A stretch of DNA of 64,000 nucleotides from Sinosporangium album (GCF_900100605.1 NZ_FNCN01000022.1:45098-109097); one strand, 5' to 3'; positions 16,523 to 26,852 are shown, counted from the first letter of the stretch. Notes: generated from the sequence alone by a model not told the origin. Numbers and translations are program-made.

Positions 16523-18226
16523 TCACGCCTCCTCAGTGGCGGGTGGCAGGGTGAACCAGTAGAAACCATGCCCAGGAAGCGTCAAAAGATACGGAAGTTC
16601 ACCAACTGGGGGGAAAGGTACACCGCCCATGGTCTCCACTGGGGTGACCCCTTCGAATCTCCGTAGATCCAGCTCCACAGGCTGGGGGAACCTTGAGAGA
16701 TTGTTGACGCAGAGCACACGGTCGTCCCCGAGCTCACGCACGTAGGCGAGCACGCTCGGGTTCGACGAGTTGAGCTCGATGTAGTCGCCGAGGCCGAACA
16801 CCGGATGGCGCTTGCGGATCTCGATCATGCGCCTGGTCCAGTGCAGCAGCGAGCCCGCGTTCTTCTGCTGCGACTCGACGTTGATCGCCTGGTAGCCGTA
16901 GATGGGGTCCATGATCACCGGCAGGTACAGCCGGCCGGGGTCGCACTCGGAGAAGCCCGCGTTGCGGTCGGGCGTCCACTGCATCGGAGTGCGCACCCCG
17001 TCACGGTCTCCCAGCCAGATGTTGTCGCCCATCCCGATCTCGTCGCCGTAGTAGAGCACCGGCGAGCCGGGCAGCGACAGCAGCAGTGCGGTGAACAGCT
17101 CGATCTGGTTGCGGTCGTTCTCCAGCAGGGGGGCCAGACGCCGCCGGATGCCGACATTGGCCCGCATGCGCGGGTCCTTGGCGTATTCGGCGTACATGTA
17201 GTCGCGCTCTTCGTCGGTCACCATTTCAAGCGTCAGCTCGTCGTGGTTGCGGAGGAAGATGCCCCACTGGCAGTTCTCCGGGAGCTTCGGCGTCTGGGCC
17301 ATGATCTCGGAGATGGGATACCGGGACTCCCGCCGTACCGCCATGAAGATGCGCGGCATGAGCGGGAAGTGGAAGGCCATGTGGCACTCGTCGCCGCCGG
17401 TCATCGGATCGCCGAAGTATTCGGCGACGTCGGCCGGCCACTGGTTGGCCTCGGCGAGCAGCACCCGGTCGGGATAGAGCCTGTCGACCTCCGCGCGCAC
17501 CCGCTTCAGGTATTCGTGGGTGCGCGGGAGGTTCTCGCAGTTCGTGCCGTCCTGCTCGAAGAGGTACGGCACCGCGTCGAGCCGGAACCCGTCGATGCCG
17601 AGGTCCAGCCAGAAGCGCAGCACCTCCAGCATTGCATCCTGCACCGCCGGGTTCTCGTAGTTCAGGTCCGGCTGGTGATGGAAGAAGCGGTGCCAGTAGT
17701 ACTGCCCGCGCACCGGATCGAGGGTCCAGTTCGACGTCTCCGTGTCGACGAAGATGATGCGCGCGTCCTTGTAGATCTCGTCGCTGTCGGACCACACGTA
17801 GAAGTCGCCGAACGGCCCCGTCGGGTCCTGTCGCGACGCCTGGAACCACGGGTGCTGGTCACTGGTGTGGTTCATGACCAGGTCGGCGATGACGCGCATG
17901 CCCCGGCGGTGGGCCTCGTCGACGAGTTTCACGAAGTCCCCGAGGTCACCGAAATCGGGGAGGATCTTTGTGAAGTCGGCGATGTCATAGCCGCCGTCCC
18001 GGAGGGGGGACTGGTAAAGCGGCAGGAGCCACAGGCAGTCCACGCCGAGCCACTGCAGATAGTCGAGCTTGGCGATCAGCCCGCGGATGTCGCCCGTTCC
18101 GTCTCCGTTGGAATCGGAGAAACCTCGGATGAGCACCTCGTAGAAGACGGCGCGCTTATACCAGTAAGGGTCGCGCGGCGTCTCGTGCGTGAAGGTGTCT
18201 GGAACGGGCTGAGGTATCGAGCTCAC
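16523..18226 (-). CDS. treS: Trehalose synthase / maltose alpha-D-glucosyltransferase TreS
   Basis: A 567-residue GH13 enzyme that interconverts trehalose and maltose. The family opening '[18 protein letters not shown]' is followed by the barrel with nucleophile Asp217 ('[11 protein letters not shown]'), acid/base Glu259 ('LLAEANQWP') and Asp329 ('[10 protein letters not shown]'), and a short C-terminal beta domain ending '[11 protein letters not shown]'. Length is normal for stand-alone TreS. It follows glgE by 30 bp and precedes mak by 3 bp. In the pathway it supplies maltose for Mak. Confidence 0.96.
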   Translation of the reverse strand: MSSIPQPVPDTFTHETPRDPYWYKRAVFYEVLIRGFSDSNGDGTGDIRGLIAKLDYLQWLGVDCLWLLPLYQSPLRDGGYDIADFTKILPDFGDLGDFVKLVDEAHRRGMRVIADLVMNHTSDQHPWFQASRQDPTGPFGDFYVWSDSDEIYKDARIIFVDTETSNWTLDPVRGQYYWHRFFHHQPDLNYENPAVQDAMLEVLRFWLDLGIDGFRLDAVPYLFEQDGTNCENLPRTHEYLKRVRAEVDRLYPDRVLLAEANQWPADVAEYFGDPMTGGDECHMAFHFPLMPRIFMAVRRESRYPISEIMAQTPKLPENCQWGIFLRNHDELTLEMVTDEERDYMYAEYAKDPRMRANVGIRRRLAPLLENDRNQIELFTALLLSLPGSPVLYYGDEIGMGDNIWLGDRDGVRTPMQWTPDRNAGFSECDPGRLYLPVIMDPIYGYQAINVESQQKNAGSLLHWTRRMIEIRKRHPVFGLGDYIELNSSNPSVLAYVRELGDDRVLCVNNLSRFPQPVELDLRRFEGVTPVETMGGVPFPPVGELPYLLTLPGHGFYWFTLPPATEEA

Positions 18227-18256
18227 CTTTCGGACTCCCCCCTGTTCGAGTTCGTT

Positions 18257-20380
18257 CTATCGGCGCACCGTGAAGATGTGAGCCGGGTGGATGAAGGGGT
18301 CGAGACGCACATAGTTGGACTGGCGCCAGCGGTACGACTCGCCGGAGAGTTCGTCGTCGACGACGAATTCCGCGTGCCAGTCGAGACCGAGAGCGGGGAG
18401 GTCCAGGCTTACCGTCGCCTCGCGGGTGTTGTGTGGATCGAGATTGACGACAGCCAGCACCACATCGCCTAGTCCGTGCCTTTGTGTGGCCGTGTTGTAG
18501 GCGCCGGGGAGCCTCTTCGAGAAGCAGACGAGCTCCGGCCGGTCGACGTGATGGAACCGTAGGTTACGCAATTCCTGGAGTGCTGGGTGCGCTCTTCTGA
18601 ACAAATTCAACTGAGTGAGGAGGGGCGCGAGACTGCGCCCTTCTCGCTCGGCGGCTACCCAGTCGCGAGGTTTATACTGATATTTCTCGCTATCTAGGTA
18701 CTCTTCGCTACCCGGGCGAACCGGGACATTTTCGAACAACTCATAGCCAGCGTAGACACCCCACGTAGGCGACAGCAATGCCGCCAGAACAGCACGAATC
18801 TCAAAGGCTGGCCGGCCTCCATGCTGGAGGTATTCGTGAAGGATGTCGGGCGTGTTGACGAACAGGTTGGGACGAAGGAAGTGCGCGGTATCTTGGGATA
18901 GCTCCCTGAGGTACTCCTCCAGCTCGTCCCGGCTGTTCTTCCAGGTGAAGTAGGTGTACGACTGGTCGAAGCCCACCTTGGCCAGCGTCTGCATCATCGC
19001 CGGGCGGGTGAACGCCTCGGCCAGGAACAGCACGTCGGGGTCGGTCGCGTGGATCTCCCCGAGCATCCGCTCCCAGAACACCACCGGCTTGGTGTGGGGG
19101 TTGTCGACGCGGAAGATGCGCACCCCGAGGTCCATCCAGTACAGGATCACCCGCTTGACCTCGGCGAAGATGCCTTCCGGGTCCTTGTCGAAGTTCAGGG
19201 GGTAGATGTCCTGGTATTTCTTCGGTGGGTTCTCCGCGTAGGCGATGCTGCCGTCGGCCCTGACGTTGAACCACTCCGGATGCTCCTTGACCCAGGGGTG
19301 GTCGGGGGAGCACTGCAGGGCCAGGTCGAGCGCGATCTCCATGCCCAGCTCACGGGCGCGGGCCACGAAGGCGGAGAAATCCTCGACCGACCCGAGGTCC
19401 GGGTGGACGGCGTCGTGGCCGCCGAACTCCGAGCCGATCGCCCACGGTGAGCCGGGATCGCCCTGCTCGGCCTGCAACGTGTTGTTCCGGCCCTTGCGGT
19501 AGGCGTGGCCGATGGGGTGGATCGGCGGCAGGTAGACCACGTCGAAGCCCATCGCGGCGACCGCCGGAAGACGCCGCGCCGCCGTTCTGAAGTTCCCTGA
19601 CGTGGTGGCGTCGGAGACCGAACCGTCGGGACCCGCCTCGACGACCGCGCCCTCCGAACGCGGAAAGAGCTCATACCAGGACCCGAACAGCGCCCGCCGC
19701 CTCGACACCGCGATCCGGTGCCGGCCCGACCTCGTCACCAGGTCGCGCAGCGGATGCGCGGCGAGCAGCGCCGCGGTCTCGGGCAGCTGGGCCAGCGACA
19801 GCCGCGCCCTCGGGTCGAGGTCGTCGTCACGCAGCCGGGCCGCGACCGCCTGCAGCGCGGCCCGGTGCCCGCACGTCCCGGTCTCGGGCGGCGCCTCCGC
19901 CGCGGCCTCGTCCGGCTCCGCCGCGACGTCCTCGTCCGAGGTGACCGCGGGCATCCGGAAGCGGTCCGACGCGCGGCAGTCGGCGGGCCGTACGGCTTTC
20001 GCCGCCCGCTCGAACAGCCGGGCGCCCTCCTCGCACATCAGCTCGGCGTCGATGCCGCGGGGGATCTTGATGCCCGCGTCGTGCAGCCACGTGGCCAGGG
20101 GGTCGCCCCACGCCTCGACGCGGAAATGCCACTCGCCCTCGGTGGGCAGCGACACCGAAACGCCCCACCGGTCCGTGCCGGGCGCCTGCTCGCGCATGCG
20201 CAGCAGCGGGCTGCGCATGCCCTCGGGATCGGTCAGCACGACTCCCGCCGCGACCGCGTCGTGGCCTTCGCGGAAAACGGTGGCGCCGATCTCGAAGGTC
20301 TCACCGGCCGCCGCCTTAGCGGGGCGCTGCCCGCAGTCGACGACGGGGTGGATGTCCTGAATGGGGATTCGTCCGATCAT
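18257..20380 (-). CDS. glgE: Alpha-1,4-glucan:maltose-1-phosphate maltosyltransferase GlgE
   Basis: A 707-residue GH13 enzyme that transfers maltosyl units from maltose-1-phosphate to glucan ends. The N-terminal immunoglobulin-like domain ('ETFEIGATVFREGHDAVAAG...') is followed by the barrel with nucleophile Asp426 ('IFRVDNPHTKP') and acid/base Glu455 ('LFLAEAFTRPAM'). It is some 30-40 residues longer than usual. The excess is an Ala/Glu/Pro-rich acidic stretch at about 146-170. It is the first gene of the glgE-treS-mak-glgB unit, divergent from glgP. The run of codons around 18590-18790 is less GC-rich than the rest. Confidence 0.96.
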   Translation of the reverse strand: MIGRIPIQDIHPVVDCGQRPAKAAAGETFEIGATVFREGHDAVAAGVVLTDPEGMRSPLLRMREQAPGTDRWGVSVSLPTEGEWHFRVEAWGDPLATWLHDAGIKIPRGIDAELMCEEGARLFERAAKAVRPADCRASDRFRMPAVTSDEDVAAEPDEAAAEAPPETGTCGHRAALQAVAARLRDDDLDPRARLSLAQLPETAALLAAHPLRDLVTRSGRHRIAVSRRRALFGSWYELFPRSEGAVVEAGPDGSVSDATTSGNFRTAARRLPAVAAMGFDVVYLPPIHPIGHAYRKGRNNTLQAEQGDPGSPWAIGSEFGGHDAVHPDLGSVEDFSAFVARARELGMEIALDLALQCSPDHPWVKEHPEWFNVRADGSIAYAENPPKKYQDIYPLNFDKDPEGIFAEVKRVILYWMDLGVRIFRVDNPHTKPVVFWERMLGEIHATDPDVLFLAEAFTRPAMMQTLAKVGFDQSYTYFTWKNSRDELEEYLRELSQDTAHFLRPNLFVNTPDILHEYLQHGGRPAFEIRAVLAALLSPTWGVYAGYELFENVPVRPGSEEYLDSEKYQYKPRDWVAAEREGRSLAPLLTQLNLFRRAHPALQELRNLRFHHVDRPELVCFSKRLPGAYNTATQRHGLGDVVLAVVNLDPHNTREATVSLDLPALGLDWHAEFVVDDELSGESYRWRQSNYVRLDPFIHPAHIFTVRR

Positions 20381-21206
20381 CGCATTTCAAGGTAGCGACG
20401 GCACACCCGGTGCCGCCGGAATGTGAGTTGGGAAGAAGCTTTTACTTTTTCAAGTGGTTTGTAGCCGGCCGGTGGTGGTTCTCCGGCCGCGCGTTCTCGG
20501 TCACGGGAGGGAGCCTTCCCAGGCAGGAGCCTGTCATCCCGTGGGTCGATCATGCCGCTGCCGACGACGGAAAGACTCGGTGCAGCACATCATGGCGTCT
20601 GACGGCGCGCAGCATGCCGAGATCCTCGCAGGTGCAAGGAGACTCGCCGAGTTTTCCCCACCTGTCGTGAACGTCCGGTTCGCGGTTCCGGACCCGACCT
20701 TAGGGGAGACGTCCACCCCGATGGGCGGACACGTCGTCCGGTGGTGGACGACCACCGGCCCACGGCTCTATATGGAGGACTGTTGTACGACGTCCGCGGG
20801 CCTGCCGGCCTCGGTACGCAAAGGTTTGATGGGTTTGGTACACAGAAAGGAGGTGCCCCCATAGTGGCTCTTCATGCGCCGCTGAGGAAAGAGTCAGAGG
20901 CGTTCTGCTCAAGTCTGTCTTTTCCCACGCCAACCCATGAGACTCAGGTGAACCAATGTTGAGGAAGTGCGGTCGCCGGGAAGATGCAGTTCTCGGGACG
21001 TGCCCGCGCGGGCCCGTGCCGTACACGATCGTGGGCCGCGCCGGCGTCGTCCGCGTCACGGGGAAGCGAACATTGGCCGTGCGGCGTTTGAACGGCGTCG
21101 CCGGTGGTGAGGGGGAAGCTCATGATGTTGAGCTGACAAGAGCTGGGATACCGACAGGAGTGTTTCGGTCGCGCTACGTGGCGCTGAGAAAATAGGGTCT
21201 GGCACC
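20381..21206. other. 826-bp divergent intergenic region glgE / glgP
   Basis: Must carry the promoters of both glucan operons. A perfect hairpin CCGGTGGT-GGACG-ACCACCGG lies at 20738-20758. Two plus-strand frames are possible but unconvincing: 20592-20864 (about 90 residues, containing 'VVRWWTTTGPRLYMEDCC') and 20956-21195 (79 residues, basic). Neither resembles a family I know, and their third-position GC is weaker than in the flanking genes. An untranslated regulatory region or a small unrecognised gene are both possible. Confidence 0.5.
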
Positions 21207-23804
21207 GTGAGAGCAATCCGCAGGTTCACCGTCCGAACCGTTCTCCCCCCGCAACTCGCCGCACTCGGCGAACTGGTTCACAATCTTCGCTGGTCATGGC
21301 ATCCCGAGACCACGGACCTCTTCGCCGAGGTCGATCCCGTCGTCTGGGAGCGGGTCGGCCACGACCCGGTGGCGCTGCTCGGGGCCGTGGAGGCCGGCCG
21401 TCTTCGCGAGCTGGCCGCCGACCGCCGCTTCCTGCGGCGTCTCGCCGACGCGGCCGACGACCTGCGCGAATACATGACCGCCCCGAGGTGGTATCAATCC
21501 CAGTCCGACACGCCGCAGGCCATCGCCTATTTCTCCCCGGAATACGGCATCGCCGCGGCCCTGCCGCAATACTCCGGCGGGCTCGGCATCCTCGCCGGCG
21601 ACCACCTGAAGGCGGCGAGCGACCTCGGCGTGCCGATCCTCGCCGTCGGACTGCTCTACCGCCACGGATACTTCACCCAGTCGCTGTCGCCCGAGGGCTG
21701 GCAGCTTGAGCACTACCCGAGCCTCGACCCGGGCGGCCTGCCGCTCACCCTTCTGAAAGACGAGGCCGGTGTCCCCGCGCGGGTCCACATCGCGCTGCCC
21801 GAGGGGCGCACCCTCCACGCCCAGATCTGGGTGCTCCAGGTCGGGCGGGTGCCGCTGCTGCTGCTCGACTCCGACGTCGCCGACAACGACACGCTCGCCC
21901 GCGACGTCACCGACCGGTTGTACGGCGGAGGCGGTGACCACCGGCTCCTGCAGGAACTCCTCCTCGGCGTCGGAGGGGTCCGGGCCATCCGCGCCTACTG
22001 CCGCGTCACCGGACATCCCGAGCCCGAGGTCTTCCACACCAACGAGGGCCACGCCGGGTTCCTCGGCATCGAGCGCATCCGCGAACTCACCGAGGCTCGG
22101 CTGTCCTTCGACGAGGCCCTTGAGGCCGTACGCGCCGGCACGGTGTTCACCACCCACACGCCGGTCCCCGCGGGCATCGACCGCTTCCCCGCCGACATGA
22201 TCGAGCGCCAGTTCGGCGGCTCCAACGCCTGGCCGACCGTCCCGGTCGACCGCATCCTCGCCCTCGGCGCCGAGCCCGACGGGCTTGAGGGGGAGAAGGC
22301 CGTGTTCAACATGGCCGTCATGGGCATGCGCCTGGCGCAGCGCGTCAACGGCGTCTCCGAGCTGCACGGCGAGGTCAGCCGGGAGATGTTCCAGGGCCTG
22401 TGGCCGGGCTTCGACATGGCCGAGGTGCCGATCGGGTCCATCACCAACGGCGTGCACGCCCCCACGTGGGTGGGCCGCGAGATCATGGAGCTCGCCGGAC
22501 GCGAGCTGCCGGCCCTCGTGGACCGGTCCCAGGGCTGGGAGGGCATCCAGCGCATCTCCGACGCCGACATCTGGTCGATCCGGGGCCGGCTGCGCCGCCG
22601 TCTGGTCGAGGCGGCGAGGAGGAGGCTCCGCACGTCGTGGCGCGACCGCGGCGTTTCGGCGGCCGAGCTCGGGTGGGTCGACGAGGTGCTCGACCCCGAC
22701 GTCCTGACCATCGGCTTCGCCCGGCGGGTGCCGTCCTACAAGCGGCTCACCCTCATGCTCAGCGACCCCGAACGGCTGCGCGAGCTCCTGCTCGACCCCG
22801 AGCGCCCCGTGCAGATCGTCATCGCGGGCAAGGCGCACCCGGCGGACGAAGGCGGCAAGAAGCTCATCCAGCAGATCGTGAAATTTGCGGACATGGAGGA
22901 CGTACGGCACCGCATCGTCTTCCTGCCCGACTACGACATGACGCTCGGCCAACTGCTCGTCCAAGGCTGCGACGTGTGGATGAACAACCCGCTGCGCCCC
23001 CTGGAGGCGTGCGGCACGTCCGGCATGAAGGCCGCCCTCAACGGCGGACTCAACCTGTCCATCAAGGACGGCTGGTGGGACGAGTGGTACGACGGCACCA
23101 ACGGCTGGGCGATCCCCACCGCCGACGGCGTCGACGACCCCGACCGGCGCGACCACCTCGAAGCCCAGGCGCTCTACGACCTGATCCAGATCGAGGTCGC
23201 CGACCGCTTCTACGACCGCGCCGCCGACGGCCTTCCCCGGCGCTGGCTCGAAATGGTCAAACACACCCTGACCTCCCTCGGCCCCAAGGTGCTCGCCGGA
23301 CGCATGCTCCGCGACTACGTCGACGACCTCTACACCCCGGCCGCCAGATCCGCACGCGCCCTCGGCGCCGACGGCCACGCCCAAGCCAGGGCCTTCGCCG
23401 CCTGGAAACTCAAGGTCAGCCGCGCCTGGCCCGGCGTCAGAGTCGAACACGTCGAAACCTCAGGCGTCGGCGACACGCCCGAGGTGGGCACCGCCCTCGA
23501 CCTCCGCGCCACCATCGCCCTCGGCGAACTCCAGCCCGACGACGTCGCCGTCCAAGTGGCCTACGGCCGCGTCGGACCTCACGACGAACTCGCGGCCCCC
23601 GACTACGCCGTCCTCGCCGCCGCCGAAGTCGCCGACGACGGCAAAGCCTTCTACCGGGGCACCGTCCCCCTCGACCGCACCGGCGCCTTCGGCTACACCG
23701 TCCGCGTCGTACCCCGCCACCCGCTCATGGCCTCACCCGCCGAACTCGGCCTCGTCACCCTTCCCGAGGAGCCCGCAGGAATGACCAACGGCACGCTGCG
23801 TTGA
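21207..23804 (+). CDS. glgP: Alpha-glucan phosphorylase GlgP (DUF3417-containing)
   Basis: An 865-residue PLP enzyme that removes glucose-1-phosphate from alpha-1,4-glucan ends. The N-terminal DUF3417 domain ('LGELVHNLRWSWHPETTDLF') is followed by the phosphorylase core ('AIAYFSPEYGIAAALPQYSGGLG', 'HTNEGHAGFLGIER', 'FARRVPSYKR'). Lys608 in 'ACGTSGMKAALNGG' is the PLP lysine. The C-terminal ~130 residues form an extra beta-rich domain. Start GTG 21207. Its position divergent from the glgE operon is common in actinomycetes and pairs glucan breakdown with synthesis. A nested hairpin follows 36 bp after the stop. Confidence 0.95.
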   Translation: MRAIRRFTVRTVLPPQLAALGELVHNLRWSWHPETTDLFAEVDPVVWERVGHDPVALLGAVEAGRLRELAADRRFLRRLADAADDLREYMTAPRWYQSQSDTPQAIAYFSPEYGIAAALPQYSGGLGILAGDHLKAASDLGVPILAVGLLYRHGYFTQSLSPEGWQLEHYPSLDPGGLPLTLLKDEAGVPARVHIALPEGRTLHAQIWVLQVGRVPLLLLDSDVADNDTLARDVTDRLYGGGGDHRLLQELLLGVGGVRAIRAYCRVTGHPEPEVFHTNEGHAGFLGIERIRELTEARLSFDEALEAVRAGTVFTTHTPVPAGIDRFPADMIERQFGGSNAWPTVPVDRILALGAEPDGLEGEKAVFNMAVMGMRLAQRVNGVSELHGEVSREMFQGLWPGFDMAEVPIGSITNGVHAPTWVGREIMELAGRELPALVDRSQGWEGIQRISDADIWSIRGRLRRRLVEAARRRLRTSWRDRGVSAAELGWVDEVLDPDVLTIGFARRVPSYKRLTLMLSDPERLRELLLDPERPVQIVIAGKAHPADEGGKKLIQQIVKFADMEDVRHRIVFLPDYDMTLGQLLVQGCDVWMNNPLRPLEACGTSGMKAALNGGLNLSIKDGWWDEWYDGTNGWAIPTADGVDDPDRRDHLEAQALYDLIQIEVADRFYDRAADGLPRRWLEMVKHTLTSLGPKVLAGRMLRDYVDDLYTPAARSARALGADGHAQARAFAAWKLKVSRAWPGVRVEHVETSGVGDTPEVGTALDLRATIALGELQPDDVAVQVAYGRVGPHDELAAPDYAVLAAAEVADDGKAFYRGTVPLDRTGAFGYTVRVVPRHPLMASPAELGLVTLPEEPAGMTNGTLR

Positions 23805-23840
23805 TGGCGACGCTGCGCGTCGCGGCGAGGGGGCTCTTAC

Positions 23841-23902
23841 CCGGTGTCTTCCCTCGTCGCTCCGGTCCCTTCGCTCCCGGAGCTCCTCAGTCCAGACACC
23901 GG
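23841..23902 (+). terminator. Two-tier hairpin terminator after glgP
   Basis: The outer stem CCGGTGTC (23841-23848) / GACACCGG (23895-23902) encloses an inner stem GCTCCGG (23859-23865) / CCGGAGC (23877-23883). Both are perfect. The rest of the gap to 24124 is GC-rich and holds no gene; a 13-bp near-direct repeat (GTGTCRTTGAAAC) occurs twice around 24069-24097. Confidence 0.55.
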
Positions 23903-24124
23903 CGCCCCCTCGCGCTCCGGGGGTGGGCGGGTCCCGAATGGGAACGGGCCGGGGTGGGCGGGGTGGCCGACTGCTTCGGGGGTCGGCCATCCTTGGCGGC
24001 CGGTGCTCAGGAAGTCGGCGGAGCTGGTTGGCCGGCCAGGCCGAGTGGCGGGCTGCCGGTGTTGAAGCCTGGTGTCGTTGAAACCCCGTGTCATTGAAAC
24101 AGGGGGGTGGGAGTCTGCGTTGTG

Positions 24125-24143
24125 TGAGGTTAGGCTATCTTTA
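24125..24143. promoter_or_regulatory. Iron box (IdeR/DmdR-type operator)
   Basis: TGAGGTTAGGCTATCTTTA matches 15 of 19 positions of the actinobacterial iron-regulator consensus (TTAGGTTAGGCTAACCTAA). It lies 109 bp before the first gene of a ferric-iron ABC importer. Repression by an iron-loaded DtxR-family protein is therefore likely. Confidence 0.7.
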
Positions 24144-24251
24144 CCAGCGGCCTAGAAAGCCAGGTCTGAGCTAGAGATCGCCGATGATCTCGCCGGTTGC
24201 CCGGGGCCGCGACTCCACCCCCCGACGCGACACCAAAGAGTGAGGAAATCC

Positions 24252-25298
24252 ATGTCAGTGCGCAGGCTGATCGCCGCTGCCATCATCCCGCTGGCACTGC
24301 TCGCCACCGCCTGCGGCGGCGGCGAGCCTGCCGCCGCGCCTACGAGCAGCGAGGATCCGGAGAAGTTCGAGGACGCCTCCCTCGTCATCTACTCGGGCCG
24401 CAACGAGAACCTCGTCGGTCCTCTGATCGACAAGCTGAAGACCGCGACCGGGCTCGACGTGCAGGTGAGGTACGGCGACAGCGCCGAACTCGCGGCCCAG
24501 ATCCTGGAGGAGGGCGAGCGCACCCGGGCCGACCTCTTCTTCTCGCAGGACGCCGGCGCTCTCGGCGCGCTGTCGAAGGCGGGCGTGCTCGCTCCGCTTC
24601 CGCAGCCCCTGCTCGACCGCGTCCCCGAGAAGTACCGCAGCGCCGACGGCACGTGGATCGGGGTCTCCGGACGCGCCCGCGTGATCGTCTACGACCCCCG
24701 CACGGTGCAGGACCCGCCGAAGAGCGTGTTCGACCTCACCGATCCGAAGTACAAAGACAAGGTGGGCTGGGCTCCCACCAACGCCTCGTTCCAGTCCTTC
24801 GTCACCGCGCTCCGGCTGGTCTCCGGTGAGGACAAGGCGCGCAAGTGGCTGGAGGACATGAAGGCCAACGGCACCCAGACGTTCTCCAACAACGGCAACA
24901 TCCTCAATGCGGTTGACGAGGGCAAGGTGTCCGCCGGGCTTATCAACCACTACTACTGGTACGAGAAGGTCGCGGAGAAGGGCGAGGCGGGCGTGCCGTC
25001 CAAGCTCTCCTTCCCGGCTGAGGGCGATCCCGGCGCGCTGGTCAATGTGGCGGGCGTGAGCGTGCTCAAGGCGTCCAAGCACGGCGCCGCCGCGCAGAAG
25101 GCGGCCGAGTTCATGCTCGGGACCGAGGCGCAGAAGTACTTCGCCGACGAGACCAAGGAATACCCGCTGGTCGAGGGGGTCGCCACGGCCCCCGGCCTGC
25201 CCGCCCTCGACTCGATCAAGGGCCCGGACCTGGACCTGTCCAAGCTCGACTCGCTGGAGCAGACCCTGACCCTGCTGAAAGAGGTTGGGCTCGTCTAG
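24252..25298 (+). CDS. Ferric-iron ABC transporter substrate-binding lipoprotein (FbpA/FutA type)
   Basis: A 348-residue lipoprotein. The signal peptide ends in the lipobox 'LLATAC' (Cys21), so the protein should be tethered to the outer face of the membrane. 'LVIYSGRNENLVGPLIDKLK' is the typical start of Fe3+-binding proteins. The C-terminal lobe has 'AGLINHYYWYEK', carrying the Tyr pair that ligates iron in this family. ATG 24252 has GAGGA five bases upstream. It is the first gene of a three-gene operon behind an iron box; the permease ATG follows the stop codon directly. Confidence 0.93.
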   Translation: MSVRRLIAAAIIPLALLATACGGGEPAAAPTSSEDPEKFEDASLVIYSGRNENLVGPLIDKLKTATGLDVQVRYGDSAELAAQILEEGERTRADLFFSQDAGALGALSKAGVLAPLPQPLLDRVPEKYRSADGTWIGVSGRARVIVYDPRTVQDPPKSVFDLTDPKYKDKVGWAPTNASFQSFVTALRLVSGEDKARKWLEDMKANGTQTFSNNGNILNAVDEGKVSAGLINHYYWYEKVAEKGEAGVPSKLSFPAEGDPGALVNVAGVSVLKASKHGAAAQKAAEFMLGTEAQKYFADETKEYPLVEGVATAPGLPALDSIKGPDLDLSKLDSLEQTLTLLKEVGLV

Positions 25299-26852
25299 AT
25301 GGTCCGCACTGCACCACCGAGAGGGAGAACCCGTCGGGGCGGCGCGCCTCGGCGGGTTCCCCGTGTGCTGCTCGTCCCCGCGGTTTTTGCGGCTCTGGTG
25401 TCGCTGCTCCCGATCGTCTACCTCGTGGTGCGGGCGGCGGAGGGCGGTCTCGGGGTGGTCGCCGAGACGCTGTGGCGGGCCCGCACGTTGGAACTCGCGG
25501 TGCGCAGTCTCGGTCTGGCCGCCGTCGTCACGCTGCTCTGCGTGGTGATCGGCGTGTCGCTCGCCTGGCTGGTCGTCCGTACGGACCTGCCGGGCCGCCG
25601 TGTCTTCGGCGTGCTCGCCGCGCTGCCGCTGGCGGTGCCGTCGTATGTCGCGGCCTACACGTGGGTCGCCGCCCTCCCGGACCTGTCGGGTTTCTGGGGG
25701 TCGGTGATGGTGCTCACGCTGGTGAGCTATCCGTACGTCTATCTGCCCGCCGCCGCGGCCCTCGCCCGCCTCGACCCCGCGATGGAGGAGGTCGCGCTCT
25801 CGCTGGGACGCGGCCGGATGTCGGTCGTGCTGCGGCAGCTCCGGCCCTCGGTCGCGGCCGGGGGCCTGCTCGTGGCGATGTATGTGCTGGCGGAGTTCGG
25901 GGCCGTCGCCATCATGCGCTTCGACGTGTTCACCACACAGATCTACACCTCCTACCGGGCCGGGTTCGACCGCACGCCCGCCGCGGTGCTCGGCCTGCTG
26001 CTGGTGGTCGTCACGTCCGCGATCGTGGTCGCGGAGGCCCGGTCGCGCGGCCGGGCCTCCTATGCCACGCGCGGAGCGCCGGCCCGGCGGCGGCGCGTGG
26101 TGGCGCTGCGCCCCGCCGCGCGGGTCGCGGGGCTCGCGTGGTCCACCTCCGTCGCCGTGGCGGCGGTCGGGTTCCCCTTCGCGGCGATCTGCTACTGGCT
26201 GCTGGACGGCGCCTCGGCTGAGCTGCGTCCAGCCGAGCTGTTCAGCGCCTTCGGCGCGACGCTGTCCATGTCGGCGGCGGGCGCTCTGGTGAGTACGGCT
26301 CTCGCCGTGCCGGTCGGCGTCATCGCCGCGCGTCACCGGGGCAGGACGGCGTCCTTCCTCGAACAGTCCACCTACGTGGGACACGCGCTTCCCGGCATCG
26401 TGATCGCGCTGTCGCTGGTGTTCTTCGGGGTGCGCTACGCCTACCCGCTCTACCAGCGGTGGCCGATGCTCGTGCTGGCTTACGCCGTACTGTTCCTCCC
26501 TGCGGCGGTGGGCGCGGTGCGGGCGTCGGTGCTGCAAGCACCGCCCGTTGTGGAGGAGGTCGCCCGCTCGCTCGGACGCGGCCCGCTCGCGGTCATGCGG
26601 GAGGTGACGCTGCCGCTGGCGCTGCCGGGTGTGCTGGCCGGCGGGGCGTTGGTCTTCCTCACCGCGATGAAGGAACTGCCCGCGACGCTGCTGCTGCGGC
26701 CGACCGGCATGGAGACCCTCGCCACCCGGCTCTGGACCGAGACCGGTTCCGGGGCGTACGGCGCCGCCGCGCCTTATGCGGCGCTGCTGATGCTGGTGGC
26801 CGCAGTGCCGGGGTTCGTGCTCGGCCACCGTTCGACCAGGGAGGACGCTTGA
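25299..26852 (+). CDS. Ferric-iron ABC transporter permease, two fused modules (FbpB type)
   Basis: A 517-residue membrane protein with about 12 helices arranged as two binding-protein-dependent permease modules. Each module has an EAA-type loop: 'EEVALSLGRGRMSVVLRQL' in the first half and 'EEVARSLGRGPLAVMREVTL' in the second. These contact the ATPase. A basic linker ('ARRRRVVALRPAAR') joins the halves. The ATG abuts the stop of the binding-protein gene, and the last codons overlap the ATPase start by 4 bp. Confidence 0.93.
   Translation: MVRTAPPRGRTRRGGAPRRVPRVLLVPAVFAALVSLLPIVYLVVRAAEGGLGVVAETLWRARTLELAVRSLGLAAVVTLLCVVIGVSLAWLVVRTDLPGRRVFGVLAALPLAVPSYVAAYTWVAALPDLSGFWGSVMVLTLVSYPYVYLPAAAALARLDPAMEEVALSLGRGRMSVVLRQLRPSVAAGGLLVAMYVLAEFGAVAIMRFDVFTTQIYTSYRAGFDRTPAAVLGLLLVVVTSAIVVAEARSRGRASYATRGAPARRRRVVALRPAARVAGLAWSTSVAVAAVGFPFAAICYWLLDGASAELRPAELFSAFGATLSMSAAGALVSTALAVPVGVIAARHRGRTASFLEQSTYVGHALPGIVIALSLVFFGVRYAYPLYQRWPMLVLAYAVLFLPAAVGAVRASVLQAPPVVEEVARSLGRGPLAVMREVTLPLALPGVLAGGALVFLTAMKELPATLLLRPTGMETLATRLWTETGSGAYGAAAPYAALLMLVAAVPGFVLGHRSTREDA

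Noticed and set aside
21294..23450. A 718-codon minus-strand frame inside glgP
   Set aside because: Antisense shadow of a gene with all phosphorylase motifs.
24255..26828. An 857-codon minus-strand frame across the iron transporter genes
   Set aside because: Composition is Arg/Gly/His-rich as expected for antisense of GC-rich genes; the plus-strand genes have complete motifs.
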